From the NCBI RefSeq assembly GCF_016065055.1, contig NZ_CP065856.1, positions 3,657,836-3,721,835 of the forward strand: a stretch of 64,000 bases of DNA, read 5' to 3'. The position numbers and the translations under genes were made by a program. The stretch is from Halosimplex litoreum (GTDB lineage: Archaea > Halobacteriota > Halobacteria > Halobacteriales > Haloarculaceae). Below the pieces are notes generated by a model, which was not told the DNA's origin, did no database searches, and saw only the letters and a program-made list of their open reading frames with translations. Below, piece after piece: positions 17,949 through 26,848 of this stretch; positions within the stretch are counted from its first letter, which is position 1; every line of letters begins with the position of its first letter.

Positions 17949-18551
17949 ATGTCGAACTACGAACTCGACCCGCTGCCGTACGACTACGACGCGCTGGAAC
18001 CGCACGTCAGCGAACAGGTGCTCACCTGGCACCACGACACCCACCATCAGGGCTACGTCGACGGCTGGAACGCCGCCGAGGACACCCTCGCGCAGAACCG
18101 CGAGGACGGCGACACCGCCGGCTCGGCGTCGGCCATCCGCTCGGTCACACACAACTCCTCGGGCCACATCCTGCACTCGCTGTTCTGGCAGAACATGAGC
18201 CCCGAGGGCGGAGCCGAGCCGGAGGGCGAGCTGCGAGAGCGCATCGAGGCTGACTTCGGCTCCTACGAGGCGTGGAAGGCCGAGTTCGAGGCCGCCGCCT
18301 CGGACGCCTCGGGCTGGGCGCTGCTCGTCTACGACAGCTTCAGCGAGCGCCTGCGCAACGTCGTCGTCGACGAGCACGACCAGGGCGCGGTCTGGGGCGG
18401 CCACCCGATCCTCGCGCTGGACGTCTGGGAGCACTCCTACTACTACGACTACGGCCCCGCCCGCGGCGACTTCGTCGACAACTTCTTCGAGGTCGTCGAC
18501 TGGGACGAGCCCGCGGCCCGCTACGCCGAAGCCGTCGAGCGCTTCGAGTGA
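17949..18551 (+). CDS. sod: Superoxide dismutase (Mn/Fe)
   Basis: Converts superoxide to peroxide and oxygen. The 200-residue protein shows the four expected metal ligands: H28 in TWHHDTHHQGYV, a His in SSGHILHSLFW, and the Asp and His of LALDVWEHSYYYDYG. The family's SGWALLVYD segment is also present. Length is typical. The ATG at 17949 is the first codon of the conserved sequence. It is divergently placed from the SGNH hydrolase with a 175-nt spacer containing a possible weak TATA (AGATTAGC near 17908). Confidence 0.96.
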   Translation: MSNYELDPLPYDYDALEPHVSEQVLTWHHDTHHQGYVDGWNAAEDTLAQNREDGDTAGSASAIRSVTHNSSGHILHSLFWQNMSPEGGAEPEGELRERIEADFGSYEAWKAEFEAAASDASGWALLVYDSFSERLRNVVVDEHDQGAVWGGHPILALDVWEHSYYYDYGPARGDFVDNFFEVVDWDEPAARYAEAVERFE

Positions 18552-18764
18552 GACCGTAGCCGCGCCGACGGTCGCTCAGCGAATCGACCGTCAATCCACG
18601 AATCGAACGCGACTCCGCGAACCGTTCCCGACCTCGGCCGGATCGGTGGGCATCGATCCACGGCCGTCCGTTTTCGACCGCGACCGGGCGACGCGACAGC
18701 CGACGAACCGGTGACGGCGCCCGGCGTGCGGGACCAGTCCACACACGCGTTCGAGAGAGACGAG

Positions 18765-18772
18765 TTTTTATA
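18765..18772 (+). promoter_or_regulatory. TATA box of the tRNA-Glu gene
   Basis: A TTTTTATA box, strong for this GC-rich sequence, lies about 43-50 nt before the tRNA 5' end. This would give a short 5' leader to be removed by RNase P. Confidence 0.6.
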
Positions 18773-18814
18773 CCCCGAGTCCAACTTCCCGAGTACGACG
18801 TGGACGCGTCGTGG

Positions 18815-18889
18815 GCTCCGTTGGTGTAGTCCGGCCAATCATTTCGGCCTTTCGAGCCGATGACCTGGGTTCAAATCCCAGACGGAGCA
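18815..18889 (+). tRNA. tRNA-Glu (anticodon UUC)
   Basis: A 75-nt cloverleaf with acceptor stem GCTCCGT/ACGGAGC, discriminator A, an anticodon stem TCGGC/GCCGA around CTTTCGA (anticodon TTC) and a T arm CTGGG-TTCAAAT-CCCAG. No intron and no encoded CCA. Confidence 0.95.
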
Positions 18890-19053
18890 CTACCACCTTA
18901 TCGCGGGCGAACTTCCTCGCGAGCCTCCGGCTCGCTCCGGGAATCCACCCGTCGAAAACGGGGGTGAAGACACCGGGAGAGCACGCTCTACCGAGCCTCC
19001 GCTCGCGAGGCTCGCGACCGGTAAACCGCGCGCCTGCGGCGTTCGGTTTGGCT

Positions 19054-19472
19054 GTACAGGTGATGGAGTGAGCGGTCGGCGGTTGCGGTGGCGCGTGCTG
19101 TCGGGCGTGTCCGCCTCTTGGCGGACCGCTCGAAACAGCCGCGCGAGGGATGAGCACCGCACGCCGCAGGCGCGCGGAGCGCAATCGGCTGGGGAGGTGT
19201 GTGGCTGTCTACGGTGCTGTGCGGAGCGGTTGGGGCCCCTGGCGGATTGAAAGGGCGAGGCGCGCTCGCGCCCTGAGTCGCCTGAGCGGGCACTATCCGC
19301 GCGGGTGGTGCGGAGAGCGCGGATATCCCGGTCAGCGACCGCGAGCGCGGCGAGGGCTTTCGTCGCTTGCTGTCGCGTGAGGTCGATCCGTTTCAAAGCG
19401 AGCGCGGCGAGGGCTTTCGTCGCTTGCCGTCGAGCGCGGTCGCATCCGATCGACTTCGTTTCACGACTGGTC
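19054..19472 (+). repeat. Modular intergenic repeat, copy C
   Basis: This lies in the 670-nt gene-free stretch between tRNA-Glu and the DUF357 gene. It shares its order of blocks with copies A and B: GTACAGGTGA at the left end, a GGTGGCGCGTGCTGTCG block, a CGCGAGGGATGAGC block, AATCGGCTGGGGAGG, GGCGGATTGAAAGGGCGAGG and the CGACTTCGTTTCACGACTGG tail. A hairpin at 19109-19126 (7-bp stem, TCTT loop) replaces the one at 7280-7297 of copy B. The preceding 19 kb stretch (18890-19053) is inverted-repeat-rich and holds no gene that I can support. Confidence 0.8.
19341..19427 (+). repeat. Internal direct duplication inside repeat copy C
   Basis: A 30-base unit ending CGTCGCTTGC occurs at 19341-19370 and again, identical, at 19398-19427. 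The start-to-start period is 57 bp. Copy B has this unit once (7613-7642), so the second occurrence in copy C looks like a local duplication. Confidence 0.85.
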
Positions 19473-19563
19473 GAACAGAAACAACTGATACACTCGCACG
19501 TTGTACCGAACACCGAGAGTCACGTCCGAACGCTTAGGCCCGCGCCGACACTGGATCCCGAGT

Positions 19564-19848
19564 ATGCCCGCCGACCTCGAAGAGAAGACCGACCGATACG
19601 AAGGACTGCTCGCCGAAGCGCTCGACGCCGCCGAAGTCGCCCCGCCGGAGAGGACGCCGATGGCCGACGCCGCCGCCGAGTGCGAGGAGATGGCCCGCTC
19701 GTACCTCGAAGACGGTCGCCACTTCCGCGAGAGCGACGACCTCGTCAACGCGCTGGCCTCCTTCTCCTACGGCCACGCCTGGCTCGACGCCGGCGCCCGC
19801 ATCGGCCTGTTCGACGTGCCCGAGGAGGGGCATCTGTTTACAGTTTGA
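19564..19848 (+). CDS. DUF357 family protein
   Basis: A 94-residue soluble, largely helical protein. The segments EEMARSYLEDGRHFRESDDLVNA and SYGHAWLDAGARIGLF match the short DUF357 family found in archaea, whose role is unknown. The ATG at 19564 is the first codon of the conserved part; the longer frame from 19501 runs into the spacer. It follows repeat copy C with about 90 nt between. Confidence 0.85.
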   Translation: MPADLEEKTDRYEGLLAEALDAAEVAPPERTPMADAAAECEEMARSYLEDGRHFRESDDLVNALASFSYGHAWLDAGARIGLFDVPEEGHLFTV

Positions 19849-19947
19849 ATAGACCGTTCGCTCTCGAATTTCATCCGTGATTTCTGGAGGTTCGAGTTTA
19901 AGTGACTCGCCGGGGTACGTCGAGTAACGACCTTCCGGGGGCTTCTC

Positions 19948-21675
19948 ATGTCACGCGAAGCGACGAACGGACCGAGCGCGGACGGACGGCTCGCGGCCTT
20001 CCAGCAGTGGCTCTCGCGAGCGGCGGGGGCGCTGACGGGCTCGCGGATCCACGTCCCCAACTACGACCCCGCTCGCCACGGCCGGCTGGTCGCCGACGAC
20101 CCGCCGGCGGGCGGTCGCGAGATCGACCGCTACTGGCTCAACGCCCCCTTCGCCTACGTCTCGATCGCCTACGACGACGAGGAGAACGAACACCGCTATC
20201 GCGTCGTCGAGCCGACGCTGGACGAGACCGAACGGGACCTGCTGCACCGAGTGTTCGACGACATCCGCGACCCCCTGCTGTACCGCGACGACGTGAGCGA
20301 AGACCCGGCCGACGCCCTGCGCGAGGAACTCCGCCAGCGCCTCGAAGAGTACGGCGTCGACGTCGCGACCGAGACGTTCTATCGCCTGTTCTACTACCTC
20401 CATCGCTCGTTCCTGGGCTACGGGAAGCTCGACCCCGTCATGCACGACCCGCGCGTCGAGGATATCTCGTGCGACGGCGCCGGTCTGCCCGTGTTCGTCT
20501 ACCACGAGGACTACACCGACGTGGAGTCGACGGTCGTCTTCGAGCGCGACGAACTCGACGACTACGTCATCCAGCTCGCCCAGCGCTCGGGCCGTCACGT
20601 CAGCGTCTCCGACCCCGTCGTCTCGACGACGCTGCCCGACGGCTCCCGTATCGAACTCGCGCTCGGCGAGGAGGTCACGCCGCGCGGGTCGGCCTTCACC
20701 ATCCGGAAGTACGCCGAGGAGCCGTTCACGCCGGTCGACCTGATGAACTACGGCACCTACGACGACCGGATGCTGGCCTTCCTCTGGCTCTGCATCGAGA
20801 ACAACAAGAGCCTCATCTTCGCCGGTGGGACCGCCGCGGGCAAGACCACCTCCATGAACGCCGTCTCGATGTTCATCCCGCCCCGGTCGAAGGTGATCAC
20901 CATCGAGGACACCCGTGAACTGTCGCTGTATCACGAGAACTGGCTCTCGTCGGTCACCCGCGAGCGGATGGGCGACGGCGACATCACGATGTACGACCTG
21001 CTGCGCTCGTCGCTTCGGCACCGCCCGGAGTACATCGTCGTCGGCGAGGTCCGCGGCGAGGAGGCGATCACCCTGTTCCAGGCGATGAACACCGGCCACA
21101 CCACCTTCTCGACGCTGCACGCCGACTCGGTGCAGACGGTCATCAACCGTCTGGAGAACGAGCCGATCAACGTCCCGCGGCCGATGGTCCAGAGCCTCGA
21201 CGTGTTGAGCGTCCAGGTCCTGACCCGATCCGGTGGCGAGCGGGTCCGGCGCGCCCGGACCATCGCCGAGATCGAGGGCATCGACCAGCGGACCGGCGAA
21301 CTCGACTACTCGAACACCTACAACTGGGACGGCACCGGCGACTCCTTCACCCGCAACAACAGCGAACTCCTCGACGAGATCCGCGAGGAACAGGGCTGGA
21401 CCCGCGCCGAGTTGCTCCGCGAACTGCGCAACCGTCGGCGCTTTCTCACCTACCTGCAGGACAACGACATCACGGACTTCCGACGGTTCACGGCCATGGT
21501 CAACAAGTACTACGCCGACCCCGACGAGGTCGTCGCCATGATCGACGAGGCCGACGTGACCGTCGACGAGGGGACCGATCCGGCGATCGCCGACGACACC
21601 GACCCGGCGGTCGACGACGGGTCCGAACCGTCGGTCGACGACGGGTCCGACCCGGCGGTCGGCGACCAGCAATGA
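19948..21675 (+). CDS. Type II/IV secretion (pilus-type) ATPase
   Basis: A 575-residue cytoplasmic ATPase of the GspE/PilB/TadA group that would energise pilus assembly or secretion. The Walker A motif GGTAAGKTTS is at about residues 292-301, the Asp box is ITIEDTREL at about 317, and RPEYIVVGEVRGEEA and MNTGHTTFSTLHADS are the Walker B and His box regions. The N-terminal 270 residues form the usual helical and N-domain part. A C-terminal tail repeats (V)DDGS/D-P-AV motifs. Its stop overlaps the TadC-like gene start (ATGA), so the two form an operon. No pilin is encoded in the operon itself. Confidence 0.92.
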   Translation: MSREATNGPSADGRLAAFQQWLSRAAGALTGSRIHVPNYDPARHGRLVADDPPAGGREIDRYWLNAPFAYVSIAYDDEENEHRYRVVEPTLDETERDLLHRVFDDIRDPLLYRDDVSEDPADALREELRQRLEEYGVDVATETFYRLFYYLHRSFLGYGKLDPVMHDPRVEDISCDGAGLPVFVYHEDYTDVESTVVFERDELDDYVIQLAQRSGRHVSVSDPVVSTTLPDGSRIELALGEEVTPRGSAFTIRKYAEEPFTPVDLMNYGTYDDRMLAFLWLCIENNKSLIFAGGTAAGKTTSMNAVSMFIPPRSKVITIEDTRELSLYHENWLSSVTRERMGDGDITMYDLLRSSLRHRPEYIVVGEVRGEEAITLFQAMNTGHTTFSTLHADSVQTVINRLENEPINVPRPMVQSLDVLSVQVLTRSGGERVRRARTIAEIEGIDQRTGELDYSNTYNWDGTGDSFTRNNSELLDEIREEQGWTRAELLRELRNRRRFLTYLQDNDITDFRRFTAMVNKYYADPDEVVAMIDEADVTVDEGTDPAIADDTDPAVDDGSEPSVDDGSDPAVGDQQ

Positions 21676-24263
21676 GTTCGGTACTCGGGCTCGCCCCGTT
21701 GGCCCTCGCACTGGCGCTGGTCGCGCTCATCCCGTTGTCGTCGGTCTACTCCAGTCTCGACACCTGGTTCACGCGGACGGCCCGGCGCTACTTCGGCCGG
21801 TACGTCCCCGAGGCGGCCCCCGACCGCCGAACCCGGCTCAAGGAGGCGTACGTCGACAAGACCTACCGCGCCTACGCCGCCGAGACGTACCTCGTGACGG
21901 TCGTCGCCGCGCTGGCCGGCGCCATCGTCGGCGTCTACGTCTTCGGCGGTATCCTGCTCGTGCTCCCGGCGGTCGGCGAGTTCGTCCAGGCGCTGCCCGA
22001 CGCGATGGCGAACGCGCTCGGCCGGCCGGAGCTGGAACCGGAACTGACGCCGAATCAGGTGTTCGCCGTGTTGACCGCCGGCGGAGCGGTCTCGGGGCTC
22101 GTCGTCGCCGGATTCACCTACTGGTACCGCTGGGAGAGCCCCCGGAGCCACGCCGAGGTCCGGCGGCGGGGAATCAACGAGGGGCTACCCCGGACGGTCG
22201 CGTTCGTCTACGCCCTCTCCCGGGGCGGCATGTCCACCCCGGGCGTGATGCGCACCCTCGCCGAGAACCGCGACGTGTACGGCCACGGCGCCGACGAGAT
22301 CTCCGTGGCCGTCCGCGAGATGGATCTGTTCGGCCGCGACATCATCACCGCCGTCCGCAACGTCTCCAAACGCACGCCCAGCGAGCAGTTCAAGACCTTC
22401 GGCGAGAACCTCGCGAGCGTCCTCCAGAGCGGACAGAACCTCCCCGAGTTCCTGCGCGACCAGTACGAGCGCTACCAGGAGGAGGCCGTCGACCGCCAGG
22501 AGGACATCCTCGAACTGCTGTCGACCATCGCCGAGGCCTACGTCACCGTTCTCGTCGCCGGGACCCTCTTCCTGATGACGATCCTGCTCGTCTTCGGGCT
22601 GACGACCACCCAGACGATCAACTTCCTGCGGCTGCTCGCCTACCTGATGATCCCGCTGGCGAACGTCCTGTTCATGGTCTACCTGGCTGGCAAGCTCGAC
22701 CTGCTCGGCGTCGCGAGCGGCAGCGAGACGGGGGCGCTGGCCGAGTCGATGCGCGGACGCTCGGGCCGCCCCGGTTCGGACCCGGAACCGGCCGAGGGCG
22801 AATCGACCGACGGGGCGTCGACGGGTGAGGGCGTCGACGGGGCGACCGCTGGCGAGCGCGCCGACGCCCCTGTGGCCGACGGCGGCTACACGGCCTCGGC
22901 GCCCCTCCGCGAGCAGCTGGCGGTGTACGACTCCCTGCGCCGCGTCCGGGCGCTGATCGACCGGCCGTTTCGCGGGCTCATGCGGCGCCCGACGGCGGTC
23001 CTCTACGTCACCGTCCCGCTGGCGCTGCTGTCGATCGCCCTCCGAGCGCCGGCGGCGATCACGGCCAACGGCGTCCAGGCCCGCGCCCTCGACGACGTAC
23101 TGGTTCAAGCGACGCTACTGGTGGTCGGCACGTTCGCGGTCGTCTGGGAGATATACACCCGCCGGATCCGCCGGATGGAGGCGGCGCTGCCGGAGCTACT
23201 CGAACGGCTCGCGAGTCTCAACGACGCGGGGATGTCCGTCGTCGAGGGGTTCGAGCGCGTCCGCGAGAGCGACCTGGGCGTCCTCTCGGTCGAGGTCGAT
23301 CGGATCTGCCGGGACCTGACGTACGGAGCGAACGTCGACGACGCCCTGCGCCGGTTCGGCCTCCGCGTTCGCACGACCGCGACCACCCGCGTCGTCACGC
23401 TGCTCACGAACGCCCTCCGTGCGAGCGGCGAGCTCGCGCCGGTCCTGCGGATCGCCGGCGAGCAGGCCAGCGCCGAACTCAAACTCCGACGCAAGCGCCG
23501 CCAGCAGATGTTCACCTATCTCGTCGTCATCTACATCTCCTTCGCCGTGTTCCTCGTCATCATCGTCGCCGTCCAGGAGGTGCTCGTGCCGAGCCTCCCG
23601 AACAACGTGCCGACGCCCGAGAACAGCAACCGGCTGGCGGTCAACGTCGAGTCGTTCGCCCGCTTCGGCCAGGTGAACAAGGCCGCTTACACCCTCGTCT
23701 TCTTCCACACGGCCATCGTCCAGGCGGTCCTCTCGGGCTTCATCGCCGGCCAGCTGGGCGAGGGGTCGCTCAAACACGGGGCCAAACACGCGGCGATCAT
23801 GCTCGCCGTCGCCTACGGCGCCTTCCTGCTCCTGTCATCGCCGGTCGCGCAGGTCACCTTCGACGACCAGACGATGACCGGCGAGACAGTCACCGTCGAC
23901 TCCGTCTCGCTCTCGGAAGGCGGCTACGTCACCGTCCGCGCCCGCACCGCCGACGGCGAGGTCGTCGGCCACAGCGAGTACCTCGCCGCGGGCGAACGAG
24001 AGGAGCTGCGCATACGTCTCGAATCCACCTACAGCGAGGAGATGGAGCTGTACGCGGTGCCACACCTCGACACCGACGGCGACGAGCGCTTCGGCTACAC
24101 CGGCGGCTCTGTCGACCGCACTTACCCGACCGAACGGACGCGGATCTACGACGTGGCGCAGGTCCAGCGGTCCGACCGGGGCGGGAGCCAGTCGCTCCAG
24201 CGTGCGGTGGGGCGACCGGCGTCCGTCGGGTGGCCGACCCCGCCCGGGGTCGGCAGCTTTTAG
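21672..24263 (+). CDS. TadC/PilC-like inner-membrane platform protein (fused, two domains)
   Basis: An 863-residue membrane protein that would be the platform on which the upstream ATPase works. Two type II secretion F-type domains are visible, at about residues 170-350 (GLPRTVAFVYALSRGGMS ... ) and 500-670 (ALPELLERLASLNDAGMSV ... ). Each is followed by membrane helices (TVLVAGTLFLMTILLVFGL; YLVVIYISFAVFLVIIVAV). A polar Gly/Asp/Glu linker sits between them. A beta-rich tail of about 120 residues after the last helix (QVTFDDQTMTGETVTVDSVS) is of unknown role. The gene overlaps the ATPase gene by four bases. Confidence 0.9.
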   Translation: MSSVLGLAPLALALALVALIPLSSVYSSLDTWFTRTARRYFGRYVPEAAPDRRTRLKEAYVDKTYRAYAAETYLVTVVAALAGAIVGVYVFGGILLVLPAVGEFVQALPDAMANALGRPELEPELTPNQVFAVLTAGGAVSGLVVAGFTYWYRWESPRSHAEVRRRGINEGLPRTVAFVYALSRGGMSTPGVMRTLAENRDVYGHGADEISVAVREMDLFGRDIITAVRNVSKRTPSEQFKTFGENLASVLQSGQNLPEFLRDQYERYQEEAVDRQEDILELLSTIAEAYVTVLVAGTLFLMTILLVFGLTTTQTINFLRLLAYLMIPLANVLFMVYLAGKLDLLGVASGSETGALAESMRGRSGRPGSDPEPAEGESTDGASTGEGVDGATAGERADAPVADGGYTASAPLREQLAVYDSLRRVRALIDRPFRGLMRRPTAVLYVTVPLALLSIALRAPAAITANGVQARALDDVLVQATLLVVGTFAVVWEIYTRRIRRMEAALPELLERLASLNDAGMSVVEGFERVRESDLGVLSVEVDRICRDLTYGANVDDALRRFGLRVRTTATTRVVTLLTNALRASGELAPVLRIAGEQASAELKLRRKRRQQMFTYLVVIYISFAVFLVIIVAVQEVLVPSLPNNVPTPENSNRLAVNVESFARFGQVNKAAYTLVFFHTAIVQAVLSGFIAGQLGEGSLKHGAKHAAIMLAVAYGAFLLLSSPVAQVTFDDQTMTGETVTVDSVSLSEGGYVTVRARTADGEVVGHSEYLAAGEREELRIRLESTYSEEMELYAVPHLDTDGDERFGYTGGSVDRTYPTERTRIYDVAQVQRSDRGGSQSLQRAVGRPASVGWPTPPGVGSF

Positions 24264-24290
24264 ACCGCCCGGGGACCTACCGACGAGGCG

Positions 24291-25982
24291 ATGGAGCTGG
24301 CCGCCTTCGCCGAGCGCGCCCGGGCGATCGAAGCCGAGAGCGCCGACACCGACGTCGTCGAATCGGTGACCGACCTGCTGAGGGTGTCGAGCCAGGACCT
24401 GCCCGTCGTCGCCCGCTACGTCCAGGGCCGCGTGTTCCCGGCCCACGACTCGACGAAACTCGACATCGGGCCGGCGCTCTGTTACGAGGCGATCGCGAAG
24501 GCGGCCGGCCGGAACGTCACCGCCGACGACGTTGAGGAGCGCGTCGCCGACGTCGGCGACGTGGGCGAGGTAGCAGCGAGCTGCGACTTCGGCGGCCAGC
24601 GGGGGCTGGCCGCGTTCGGTGGGGGTGGCGGGGCAGGCGCTGAGGCCGGTGAGGGCGGGACCGGTGGACTGACCGTCGCCGAGGTGGACGCCGAGTTGCG
24701 CGCTCTCGCCGCGACCGACGGGTCGGGTAGCCGCGACACCAAGCGGGACATCCTGTTCGGGCTGTTCAACCGGACGGGCGACGACGAGGCGCGCTATCTC
24801 GCTCGGCTCGTCCTCTCCGAGATGCGGATCGGCGTCGGCGACGGCGCCGTTCGAGACGCGATCGCCGACGCGTTCGACGTGCCGGTCGACGCGGTCGAGC
24901 GAGCGCTGCAGGTGACAAACGACCACGGCGAAGTCGCGGTGGTCGCCCGCGACGAGGGCCTCGGCGGGCTCGAATCGCTCGGGCTCGACGTGGGGCGGCC
25001 GGTCGGCGCGATGCTGGCCCAGGCCGGCACCGTGACCGACGCGCTCGACGACTGGGAGCGGGTCGCCGTCGAGACCAAGTTCGACGGGGCCAGAGTACAG
25101 GTTCACTACGACGGCGAGGAGACGACCCTCTTCTCGCGGAACATGGAGGACGTGACCGACCCGCTCCCGGAGGTCGTCGAGTTCGTCGAAGACACCCTCG
25201 ACGCGCCCGCGATTCTGGACGGCGAGGTCGTGGCCGTCGCCGACGACGGCTCGCCGCTCCCGTTCCAGGAAGTTCTCCGGCGATTCCGCCGGAAACACGA
25301 CGTCGCGAAGGCCCGCGAGGACGTCACCGTCGAGTTCCGCGCGTTCGACTGCCTGCACGCCGCCGGCGACGACATGCTGGACGAGCCGCTCACCCGGCGC
25401 CACGACCGCCTGGCCGACGCGCTCGGCGATGCCGGCGCCAGGGCGCTGTCGGAACTGACCGTCTCCGGAGACTCCGACGAGATCGCCGCAATCGAGGCCG
25501 ACGCCCTCGATGCGGACCACGAGGGGATCATGCTGAAAAACCCCGAGTCGGCCTACACCCCCGGCCGGCGCGGCAAGCAGTGGCTCAAGCGCAAACCCGA
25601 CGTGGAGACGCTGGATCTGGTCGTGACGGGCGCCGAGTGGGGCGAAGGCCGGCGGGCCGAACTGCTGGGGACCTTCGAGATATCGGCTGCCACCGACGAC
25701 GGCTTCGCCGCGCTCGGCAAGGTCGCGACTGGGATCACCGACGAGGAACTCGAAGCCCTGACGGCCCTGCTCGAACCCCACGTCCTGGCCGAAGACGGCG
25801 CCGATGTCGAGATCGATCCCACGGTCGTCTTCGAGGTGGGCTACGAGGAGATCCAGGCGTCACCGACCTACGGAGCCGGCTACGCGCTGCGGTTCCCGCG
25901 GTTTCTCGGCGTGCGCGACGACATCGACCCGGGAGACGCCGACTCGCTGGAGCGGGTCGAACGGCTGGCCGACCGGCAGTAG
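24291..25982 (+). CDS. lig: ATP-dependent DNA ligase
   Basis: Seals nicks in replication and repair. The 563-residue protein has the archaeal layout: an N-terminal DNA-binding domain (about 1-200), the nucleotidyltransferase core with catalytic lysine K263 in ETKFDGARVQ, motif III (RAFDCLHA), motif IV (EGIMLKNP), motif V (KQWLKRKP), then the OB-fold (to RFPRFLGVRDD). A Gly-rich insertion at about 105-123 lengthens the N-terminal part. The ATG at 24291 follows a TTTTAGA box at about 24257-24263, which overlaps the end of the upstream TadC-like gene. Confidence 0.95.
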   Translation: MELAAFAERARAIEAESADTDVVESVTDLLRVSSQDLPVVARYVQGRVFPAHDSTKLDIGPALCYEAIAKAAGRNVTADDVEERVADVGDVGEVAASCDFGGQRGLAAFGGGGGAGAEAGEGGTGGLTVAEVDAELRALAATDGSGSRDTKRDILFGLFNRTGDDEARYLARLVLSEMRIGVGDGAVRDAIADAFDVPVDAVERALQVTNDHGEVAVVARDEGLGGLESLGLDVGRPVGAMLAQAGTVTDALDDWERVAVETKFDGARVQVHYDGEETTLFSRNMEDVTDPLPEVVEFVEDTLDAPAILDGEVVAVADDGSPLPFQEVLRRFRRKHDVAKAREDVTVEFRAFDCLHAAGDDMLDEPLTRRHDRLADALGDAGARALSELTVSGDSDEIAAIEADALDADHEGIMLKNPESAYTPGRRGKQWLKRKPDVETLDLVVTGAEWGEGRRAELLGTFEISAATDDGFAALGKVATGITDEELEALTALLEPHVLAEDGADVEIDPTVVFEVGYEEIQASPTYGAGYALRFPRFLGVRDDIDPGDADSLERVERLADRQ

Positions 25983-26067
25983 CGACTCACCGGTTCGCGA
26001 CGCCCGAGAGCCGGAAGGCGCCACCCGAAGCCGAACCCTTAACCGCGTCTCGGCGGAAATCAGGGGT

Positions 26068-26814
26068 ATGACTGTCCGACACGACGGCCTGACCGTCGAC
26101 TGGCTCGGCTACGCCACCCTCCGAATCGAGAGCGACGACACCGTCGTCTACCTCGACCCCGGCCGCTACGGCACGCTCACCGGTGAGTGGGAGCCCGACA
26201 CCCCCGACGTCGGCCACCCGCCGGGACAGGACTACCGCGCCGAGGACGCCGACGTGGTCTGTGTCACCCACATCCACCACTACGACAGCGACGGCGTCGA
26301 GCGCGTCGCCAACGAGGACACGACCGTCGTCGCCTTCGAAGGCATCGACGTGAGTGACACCGGCCGCGAGCTGACGCCGGTCGACGAACTGCCCTACGAG
26401 GTCGTCGAGGTTGGGATGGAAGACGAACTCGTCGTCGGCGACGTGCCCATCATGACGGTTCCCGCCTACAACGACCCCGACGGGAAGAACGTCGACGAGG
26501 ACGGCGACCCCATCCACCCGAAGGGGATCGGCTGTGGCTTCGTCGTCACCGTCGACGACACCAACGTCTTCTGGACCGGCGACTCCGACGCCCTCGACGG
26601 TCACGAGGCGCTCGACGTGTCGCTGTTCGTCCCCTCGATCGCGTCGTCGTTCACGATGGACCGCCACGACGCCGCCGACCTCGCCGAGGCGATGGACCCC
26701 GACCTGGTGCTCCCGATCCACTACAACACGTTCGACGCGCTCGAAGCCGACAGCGGCGCCTTCGCCGAGGACGTGGCGAAACGCGGCGTCCCGGTCGTGC
26801 TGGACGAGTCCTGA
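26068..26814 (+). CDS. Metallo-beta-lactamase-fold protein with atypical metal motif
   Basis: A 248-residue protein of the UPF0173-like branch (VDWLGYATLRIESDDTVVYLDPGRYG). The usual HxHxDH motif is replaced by THIHHYDSD, so the Asp is shifted and the second His of the motif is missing. GDSDALDGH and IHYNTFDA later supply Asp and His ligands. A phosphodiester or lactone substrate cannot be inferred. The ATG at 26068 is at the conserved start, with a TTAACC box about 27 nt upstream. The protein is cytoplasmic, with no signal or membrane segment. It is followed by a convergent pilin-like gene 34 nt away. Confidence 0.85.
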   Translation: MTVRHDGLTVDWLGYATLRIESDDTVVYLDPGRYGTLTGEWEPDTPDVGHPPGQDYRAEDADVVCVTHIHHYDSDGVERVANEDTTVVAFEGIDVSDTGRELTPVDELPYEVVEVGMEDELVVGDVPIMTVPAYNDPDGKNVDEDGDPIHPKGIGCGFVVTVDDTNVFWTGDSDALDGHEALDVSLFVPSIASSFTMDRHDAADLAEAMDPDLVLPIHYNTFDALEADSGAFAEDVAKRGVPVVLDES

Positions 26815-26848
26815 CTCGCCACGAACGCAGCGCCGTTCTCGGGGTGGT

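Noticed and set aside
7175-19472. CRISPR array
   Set aside because: The repeated blocks are few, long and of unequal spacing, with hairpins between them and not unique spacers of constant length; no cas genes.
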